Assembly (NCBI GenBank): GCA_001599755.1
Contig: BCHX01000004.1
Coordinates: 4,340,001 to 4,404,000, forward strand
DNA from: Gliomastix tumulicola
Taxonomy: Eukaryota > Ascomycota > Sordariomycetes > Hypocreales > Bionectriaceae
Direction of reading: 5' to 3'
DNA length: 64,000 nt
This document shows positions 57,175 to 64,000 of this stretch, piece by piece (positions within the stretch are counted from its first letter, which is position 1; the number at the start of each line of letters is the position of its first letter). The notes under the pieces are model-generated. The model did no database searches and was not told the DNA's origin. It was given only the letters and a program-made list of their open reading frames with translations. The position numbers and the translations under genes are program-made.

Positions 57175-60100
57175 ATGTCGAGGTGCCTAATTCGGCAATT
57201 GGCTGGCTCCCAGCGCCACGTCTGTGGCTTGTGGGGCCAGCCAGCAGTTCTGTCGCAGCTCCAGCCACCGCTCCAGCCACAGTTGCAGCACCAGGTAGCG
57301 AGCTTCACTTCTGTGGCTCGTGAGGCAAGCCATGGCCGCCTCACCAGGGCTGGTACTCCGGCTCGCCTACGCAATCGCTGGGCAAACTCGTGCGCAAGCA
57401 GGTGAGTTACATTTCTGTTAGCGAACGTCGTTAATCTGTCGTTGGTCTCGGCGTTGCCTGAAGGTGGTGAAGCTTCAGCTGCAAGGTGAGGAACTTCTGG
57501 TGGCGCATTTGCCCAACATCAGTTGTGGTGTCATCGGTTGCCCCGCCTCACCTTCGTCCGTTACTTCTGGAGCTCTCGCTGGAACTTGCCCCTCATCTGG
57601 TTCCAGCCCCCCCTCCCTTTATTACTTCGTCGTTCCCTCCAACACCTTCACACCATCACATCACATTGACGATTCTCTTCTTGGTTTTTTGGTGCATCTT
57701 CCCGCATTCCCCCTCCATCTCGTCACCTCGTCACCTAACATCCCTCCGTTATTCACGACCATTATCCAACACCTGCAACTCAATAAAAGCTCTGCTTCTC
57801 GCTAACACACGAGCTTCGTCTTGCTAGCATCCTCCCGCAAACAACATTTCGACCTTGCTCGGCCCACGCGAGAGCCCTGAATCCTAACAAAATGACTGAC
57901 CGCGAGGTTCTCCCCGATAATGTGAAGCCGACTCACTACGACCTCACCCTGACCGACCTGGAGTTCAAGACATGGACTTACAAGGGTACTGTCGTGTGCG
58001 TTCCTCCCTGGTGCACTTCTAGCTTCCCGACAAATAGCTAACTCTGGATGCAGTATTAATGCCGAGATCACCAAGCCCACCAAGGACATCGTACTCAACA
58101 CCCTCGAGATCGAGCTCCTCAGCACATCCGTTGCCGCTGAGCAGGCCAAGGCTTCCCAGACCTTCGACTCCAAGAACTTCTCCTACGATGCCAAGGCCCA
58201 GCGAGCTACCATCAGCTTCGACCAGGAGATTCCTGTCTCCAAGAAGGCCTCCATCAAGATCGAGTTCAAGGGCGTCATGAACAACGAGATGGCTGGTTTC
58301 TACCGCAGCAAGTACAAGCCTGCCGCCACTCCCGCCAAGTCTGTCCCCCGCGACGACGAGTGGCACTACATGTTCAGCACCCAATTCGAGTCGTGCGATG
58401 CCCGCCGAGCTTTCCCTTGCTTCGACGAGCCTAACCTCAAGGCCACCTACGACTTTGCTATCGAGATCCCCGATGATCAGGTCGCCCTGAGCAACATGCC
58501 CGTCAAGGAGACGAAGCCCACCAAGGCGGGCTGGAACCTGGTCTCGTTCGAGACGTCACCCGTCATGAGCTCCTACCTCCTGGCCTGGGCCGTGGGTGAC
58601 TTTGAGTACGTCGAGGACCACACCGCTCGTCGTTACAACGGCAAGCAGCTTCCCGTCCGTGTGTATACGACCCGTGGCCTCAAGGAGCAGGGTCGTTGGG
58701 CTCTCGAGCACGCCCACAAGATCATCGACTTCTTCTCGGATATCTTCGGCATCGACTACCCCCTGCCGAAGTCTGATCTCTTGGCTGTTCACGAGTTTAC
58801 CCACGGTGCTATGGAAAACTGGGGTCTCGTCACCTACCGAACTACGCAGGTTCTCTACGACGAGAAGACGTCTGATGCCAGGTTCAAGAACGCCGTCGCG
58901 TATGTCGTCGCCCACGAGCTGGCTCACCAGTGGTTCGGCAACCTCGTGACCATGGACTGGTGGGACGAGCTCTGGCTCAACGAGGGTTTCGCCACCTGGG
59001 TTGGATGGTACGCTGTCGACCACCTGCACCCCGACTGGCAGGTCTGGTCCCAGTTCGTCAACGAGGGCATGGAAGCTGCCTTCCGCCTGGACGGTATCCG
59101 TGCCAGTCACCCTATCCATGTCCCTGTTCGTGACGCTCTCGATGTGAACCAGATCTTCGACTCCATCAGCTACCTCAAGGGATGCTCCGCCATCCGCATG
59201 CTGGCCAACCATCTTGGTGTCGAGACTTTCCTCAAGGGTGTCTCCAACTACCTCAAGGCCCATGCCTATGGCAACGCCAAGACCAAGGCCCTTTGGGATG
59301 CTTTGAGCGAGGCGTCTGGCAAGGATGTTGACCAGATCATGCACCCCTGGATCTCCAAGATTGGCCATCCCGTGCTAACTGTGGCTGAGGAGCCCGGCCA
59401 GATTTCCGTCAAGCAGTCCCGCTTCCTCTCTACTGGTGATGTCAAGCCCGAGGATGATACCACCACTTGGTGGATCCCTCTTGGTCTCGAGGGCAAGAAG
59501 GGCCAGGCGGGCATCACTGCCGTGTCTCTGGACCAGAAGGAGGACATTATTCGTGACATTGATGACGACTTCTACAAGCTCAACAGCGGTGCCACTGGTT
59601 TCTATCGTGTTAACTACCCTCCCGCTCGCCTTGCCAAGCTGAGCACCCAGCTGGACAGGCTCAGCACCGAGGACAAGATTGCCATCATTGGCTCCACTGC
59701 TGACCTTGCCTTCGCGGGCAATGGTAATTCTGCGGCCCTTCTCACCTTCCTCCAGGGCTTCAGCAAGGAGACGCACTCTCTTGTCTGGAGCCAGGTCCTT
59801 GACTCCGTCGGCTCGGTCAAGTCAGTCTTCAGCGAGGACGAAGCGATCAGGGAGGGCCTGAACAAGTTCTTGATCAAGCTCACCAGCGACAAGGTGAAGG
59901 AGATTGGCTGGGAGTTTTCCGAGGGCGAGGACTACCTTGTCGGCATCCTCCGCAAGACCCTGATCGGTACTGCCGTTGCCAGTGGCCATCCAGAGTAAGT
60001 GATTTTGTATTTGATGACAATGAGACATGTTAGCTAATCGTCTCTTAGGGTTTCTGAGGAGGCATACAAGCGCTTCAACGCCTGGGCTGAGAACCCAGAG

Positions 60101-60658
60101 GCTAACCCCATCCATCCCTCGCTGCGTGTCTCTGTCTGGCGATCTGCCGTCGACAAGGACCCTGCCCGCGTTGTCGAGATTCTCAAGAACGAGTGGTTCA
60201 ACACTAAGTCCATTGACGGCAAGCTGCTGTGCCTCAGCGTTCTCGGCCTCGTCAAGGACACCGGGCTACTCAAGTCTTCTGTTATCCCCCTCAACTTCAA
60301 CACCTCCCCGCCGTCCAATGCCGTGCCCAGCGCCGACATGCACGTGCTTGCCGGTTCGCTGTCTAACAACTACATCGGCCGACCTCTGCAGTGGGAGTAC
60401 ATCAAGGCGAACTGGGACGCCATTGTGGCCAAGATCGGCAACCCCATTGTTGTTGACCGTTTCGTCAACACCAGCTTGAGCCGCTTCACCGACACTGCCG
60501 CCATTGATGAGATTGATACTTTCTTCAAGGACAAGGACACCACGGCTTTCAACAGGACCCTGCAGACCGTCAAGGACAAGATCAGGGGCAGGGCTGCCTA
60601 CAAGGCCCGCGACGCGGCTACCCTCAAGGAGTGGCTGTCGACGAACGGATACATCTGA
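57175..60658 (+). CDS. APE2: M1 zinc aminopeptidase (APE2/AAP1 type), with in-frame mitochondrial-like leader exon
   Basis: Zinc metallopeptidase removing N-terminal residues from peptides. The core (short) form uses the ATG at 57892, with exons 57892-57995, 58054-59994 and 60049-60658: 884 residues. The long form adds exon 57175-57401 and extends the next exon back to 57828, an intron of 426 nt with GTGAGT donor, CTAAC branch point and TTGCTAG acceptor. It stays in frame without a stop: 981 residues. The added leader (MSRCLIRQLAGSQRHVCGLW and on) is Arg-rich and nearly free of acids, like a mitochondrial presequence. Core motifs in short-form numbering are GAMEN (286-290), HELAH (322-326) and NEGFA with zinc ligand Glu345, followed by an ERAP1-like C-terminal domain. 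Yeast APE2 likewise has an upstream intron. The short form is firmly supported; the long form is an inference from sequence. Confidence 0.93.
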
Positions 60659-60900
60659 CTGCAACAACCTTGTAAATTATGACTTGGATACAACCAAATT
60701 GTGTTACTAGGATCTTAACATGAACTTTCTTTCCTGTCCACCCACCATTTCGTGATCAATCTCATTAATTACTCATTCCTCACTCAACCCCAGTAGCCAT
60801 TGCTCACAAGCACGGTCCTCGGGATTCATTATTAGGAAATCTAAGATACGTCAGCCCCTTCTTCACTGTTTACTAACGCTCGACCATCTGGAGGGCTACG

Positions 60901-62043
60901 CTATACCTCAATGATGGCAGGACCGGCCACGATGGTGTCATCCGAGGCCGAGGTGGTCGAATTCGTGAGCACAACATACGTCTGCCCGGCGAATCCGTCT
61001 GGGATCACGACGGAGAAGCCGCCGTGCACCGGGTGGACGTCGACAAAGGTAGGGCCTGTGACGGCGATGAAGGCGGCGTGCACGGGACCCTTGATGGCAT
61101 GTCCCTAATTACACTACACGTCAGCAAGCACGTATCCTCCCCCCCTCCCCTTTCCTGCCGGTTCTTGATATACTCACCGAGGTCTCGAGCGTCACGGTGG
61201 TCCCTGTCTTCACGGTCGGACCGCCTGCGACGACCACCAGCTTCGGAAACGCCTTCACGGGGAGTGCCGGGTTCCCCTTGGGGCACGACACGATGAAGGC
61301 GCTCGCCAGGCTGTACACCTCGTCGAGATCCAACGGGGCGTCAAAGGGCTGCGGGAAGGGGGACTCATGCAGCGCGGCGCGCAGGTACGCCGAGTGCCGG
61401 GCCTCGACGGTGAGGATGCTCCCCGCGGCGGTCAGGTACGTCTTGTCCATGATGAGGGCCGCGGCGCCGAGGTAGGCCGACACGCCGACCCCTTCGAGGA
61501 CGGCCGCCGTGGCGAGGAAGGACTGCGGGGAGGTGGAGGGGAAGCGGTACGTGCAGGGCTGGACGGGCGTGGCCTTGGCGGCTGCAGAGTGATGACGTTG
61601 CAGATCAGTCAGTATTCCTTTTCCTCTTTATTCCATTGTCCCCAGGGGCCCCGGGGGGAAGGGGGGGCATGCATACCTTGGAGGGCAGCGGTGAGGAAGG
61701 AGACGTGCGTGCTCTCGTCCTTACTGACCTCCTGTAGGTTGGCGTAGAAGCGCGCTTTGTAACCGGCATGGGCGAAGTCAGCCTTGGTGTAGTTGGCCAG
61801 CCCTTGGCGGTAGAAGGCGTCCTCAAGGTGCTCGAGTGTGAGAGCGTAGTTGAGGATGTCAACTAAGAGATATTTTTTATCGTCAGCCAATGTGAGTTTT
61901 CATCACTTGGGTTGCGTTTCCCCATTTCGAAAGAAGCGAAGGGGATAGATATTACCGTCCGTCACGCCTCCCTGGTAGACTGGGGAGGCAGAGCAAGGGT
62001 AGAGGGTGGCCAGAAGGCCGAGGATGACTTGGAGGGGAAGCAT
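60901..62043 (-). CDS. Secreted ferritin-like Rds1-type protein
   Basis: Four exons (62043-61956, 61862-61677, 61581-61178, 61104-60901) give 293 residues. Residues 1-20 (MLPLQVILGLLATLYPCSAS) are a signal peptide. The ferritin-like fold (about 30-185) begins DILNYALTLEHLEDAFYRQG and includes SKDESTHVSFL, VLEGVGVSAYLGAA and ILTVEARHSAYLRAAL. The Glu/His residues in LEHLE, DESTH and EARH sit where diiron ferritin-like proteins have ligands. A C-terminal beta-type domain (about 225-293) has KGPVHAAFIAVTG and IPDGFAGQTYVVLT. This architecture matches fungal Rds1-like stress-response proteins, known from fission yeast rds1; the biochemical activity is not established. A TATATATAG lies 120 bases upstream. 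Confidence 0.88.
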
Positions 62044-62162
62044 CGTTGTGAGATTCCGGGTAGCTGCTAGCCTGTAGATTGATGTTGCTGGCACACACTC
62101 TCTCTCTGTCTCTCATTGCAACGCAACAGGGAACTGGCCGCGGAAAAGGGGCAGCACGGCGT

Positions 62163-62171
62163 CTATATATA
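62163..62171 (-). promoter_or_regulatory. Candidate TATA element of the Rds1-like gene
   Basis: TATATATAG on the minus strand, 120 bases upstream of the ATG at 62043. Typical of a strongly regulated stress-type gene. Confidence 0.5.
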
Positions 62172-62920
62172 CCTATATACAACCTCGCTACGAAAACCTA
62201 CGGTCCTGCTTCAAGCCCTCGATCTACTCCGACCAAGCATGCACACAAGTAACGCAACGAGCTCTCCCACCACCCCCGGCGGCCCATCAGAAACCCCATC
62301 TCCCAGCATCCATAACGACCAAGATGCATCTGACGAGGGGGGAGAGTCCAGTTGACTCCCCAATCGCAAACAACGCCCGTTGGGAGGGCACCAAGATTCC
62401 CCGGAAGCTGCAGAAGCCGCACGCGAGAGTACCACTAACTAGCTCCCGCAAGACTTTTGCCTGCGTCAACCGGTTAGAGAAAAACATGGGGGAGGCGGAT
62501 TCAACGGGTCGAGAGATATCCGAGATGCGATGGCTCGGGTGCAGTTCGTGCTAGCCTCAAACTGACATTATGCTTCAACCATCACCGACTCTACGCTTAT
62601 ACTAGCACGGAAACAAAGTATCCCGGCTGTCTGGAATGCAACTTCGTAATTCTGGACGTGGATTCGCCGGCCAGCCGCCATACAAAGAGAAATATATCAC
62701 ATCATACGCGTTGGGGGGGAGAAGGAACGATAGAGATGACCAAGATGTGAACATGGCGTGGAAAATTTCAAATTCAAGTGCTCTCTCTATGCGCTCGCTA
62801 TCTAATCTGGAACGCTCGAAAACAAAGATGGTTTATAGTGACATGCCCTAGTTCGATGCCATGTCCGTACAGTACGTCTGGTCTTACATGGAGTTTGCTC
62901 CCTACCGCGAGGCAGAGAGC
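62172..62920. other. Intergenic region
   Basis: Promoter of the Rds1-like gene and the 3' flank of the ThrE/Prm10-like gene. AT-richer near 62560-62900. No gene seen. Confidence 0.5.
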
Positions 62921-64000
62921 TTAGAAGCTGAAGAGACCGCTTCTTCGCTTCCCGAGTGGGTAGATGATAAGGGCGCTCATAAAGAGGCCTACAGCGATGC
63001 CCGTAGCAATCTGGACCATCTTGGCAGCAACGTCAAAGATGACGTTGTCCACACTGCCGTCGCTGTACGGAACAGATGAAGTCCCGTTCACCGCCTGCGT
63101 AGAGTTCGTCAACTGGTTTGCAACAGACAGACCGCTGAGCAGTCCACCCGTAGATGCCAGACCTCCCGGCACCTGTGTGAAGATGGCCGGGATGAGCGTT
63201 GCAGCTGCAACACCGTGCCTCAGACGGGAATACAGGTTTGCTAGGACGCCAACGCACAAGGCGCCGAGGGTGCTGGCAATCTGCGGGCTGGCAGAGAAGC
63301 GAAGACTGCTGAAATAGTTGACGACGTATCCCGCAAACGCGATGACCACCATGACGGGCATCTGGCGCCACTTGGCCTGGTAGAGGATGCTAATACAGAT
63401 GACGAAGAATGGGACAAAGATGAATCCGTAGAGGCCTGGGAGTGGATCCTCGCATTGGGTCTGGGAGGTGGCGTTCGAGTCGAAGAGACCATAGAGAGCA
63501 GAGCCGACGGTGATACCGAAGCCAAGGAGTAAGGAGTAGATGATGGCATAGACGATGCGGATAGAGCCGGGGACGAGTGCGCGGGATTGGAGTTCGAGGG
63601 CGGAGCACACTAGTTAGTCCCGAGAAGCCTAGGTCAGTCTCTGCGTTCCCAAGGGGCATGGTCCGGTGTAGTGCGGTATGCGGTAGTGTGGGTGGTTACA
63701 TAGAGGACGCAGTGCTGAGCGCATAACAGGCGGCATTGGTGTGTGATTGAGGGGTTTTGGGAGGAGGTGACTTACAGACTGCGAACCCAGGCAACAGCAT
63801 GACGATGCCGCCTTGAGCCATTGATGAGAAGCAAAACAAGTTTCCCCCCTTGATACTGCCAAAGGCGCGAGCCAAGAAGCTCACTAACACAGTTGCGCTG
63901 ACTTCGAAGACGTTGCTATAGAGTTGGGATTCCGAAGCAACAATAAGCTGCAGAGTGCCGACGAGACAACCGAGGAAGAAGGTAAGGGGCAGGTCGATAA
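62921..64000 (-). CDS. ThrE/Prm10-like membrane protein, C-terminal part
   Basis: Polytopic membrane protein of the family that includes bacterial ThrE/YjjP threonine-serine exporters and yeast Prm10. Visible exons are 64000-63776 and 63609-62921, covering the last 303 residues; the N-terminal part lies beyond the right edge. The 166-nt intron (GTAAGT donor, GGGACTAAC branch site, TAG acceptor) joins LLPGFAV to LCSALELQSRALVPGSIR, a conserved family block. The segments IVYAIIYSLLLGFGITVG, GLYGFIFVPFFVICISILYQ, MVVIAFAGYVVNYF and MVQIATGIAVGLFMSALIIY, plus others, give at least eight helices. NGTSS lies in the last loop. Transport of amino acids is known for bacterial members but unproven in fungi, so the substrate is unknown. 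Confidence 0.88.

Overview
The window is nuclear DNA of a filamentous ascomycete (Pezizomycotina, most likely a sordariomycete). Genes are GC-rich with C/G at third codon positions. Introns are short (mostly 50-140 nt) with GTAAGT/GTATGT/GTACGT donors, CTAAC/CTGAC branch points and CAG/TAG acceptors. The protein families (Clr5-ankyrin, Rds1-like ferritin fold, PHO-4 type permease, GPI-anchored Thr/Pro wall protein) are typical of that group. There is no operon structure, mobile element, CRISPR array or recognisable tRNA/rRNA gene. Exon boundaries were worked out by hand from splice sites plus frame continuity; every intron-containing model given as complete keeps an open frame.

Layout: 1-113 (-) is the N-terminal tip of a gene leaving the window. 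716-1155 is an AT-rich, frame-broken coding remnant. 5528-7453 (-) encodes a GMC/alcohol oxidase-like flavoenzyme. 8266-9424 (-) encodes the mitochondrial phosphate carrier. 11011-11317 (-) is a 73-residue two-exon gene of unknown function. A gene-poor stretch of nearly 8 kb leads to 19196-21151 (+), a GPI-type Thr/Pro-repeat wall protein. 24370-26661 (+) is a Clr5-ankyrin protein. 27276-28345 (-) is a short-chain dehydrogenase, divergent from SDA1 (29362-31657, +). A 3.8 kb leader region precedes a Na+/phosphate symporter of the pho-4/PHO89 type (35463-37345, +), convergent with a secreted histidine-rich protein (38438-40218, -). Then come a membrane-tailed FAD monooxygenase (42409-44196, +), TRM6 (44723-46562, +), ARC18/ARPC3 (46743-47550, -), an unrecognised basic/acidic-tailed protein (48216-49664, +), a secreted carboxylesterase/lipase (52120-53844, +), a secreted 819-residue repeat protein (54171-56630, +), an M1 aminopeptidase with a probable mitochondrial long form (57175-60658, +), an Rds1-like ferritin-fold protein (60901-62043, -) and the C-terminal part of a ThrE/Prm10-like membrane protein (62921-64000, -).

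The genes do not form an evident biosynthetic cluster. Housekeeping functions (ribosome export, tRNA m1A58, actin branching, phosphate import at plasma membrane and mitochondrion, peptide turnover) are interleaved with secreted or cell-wall proteins and oxidoreductases. The most unusual items are the histidine-rich secreted protein with an apparent internal duplication, the in-frame upstream exon giving the aminopeptidase a mitochondrial-like presequence, a 45-C homopolymer inside the phosphate permease intron, and several lineage-type secreted proteins without an assigned function.
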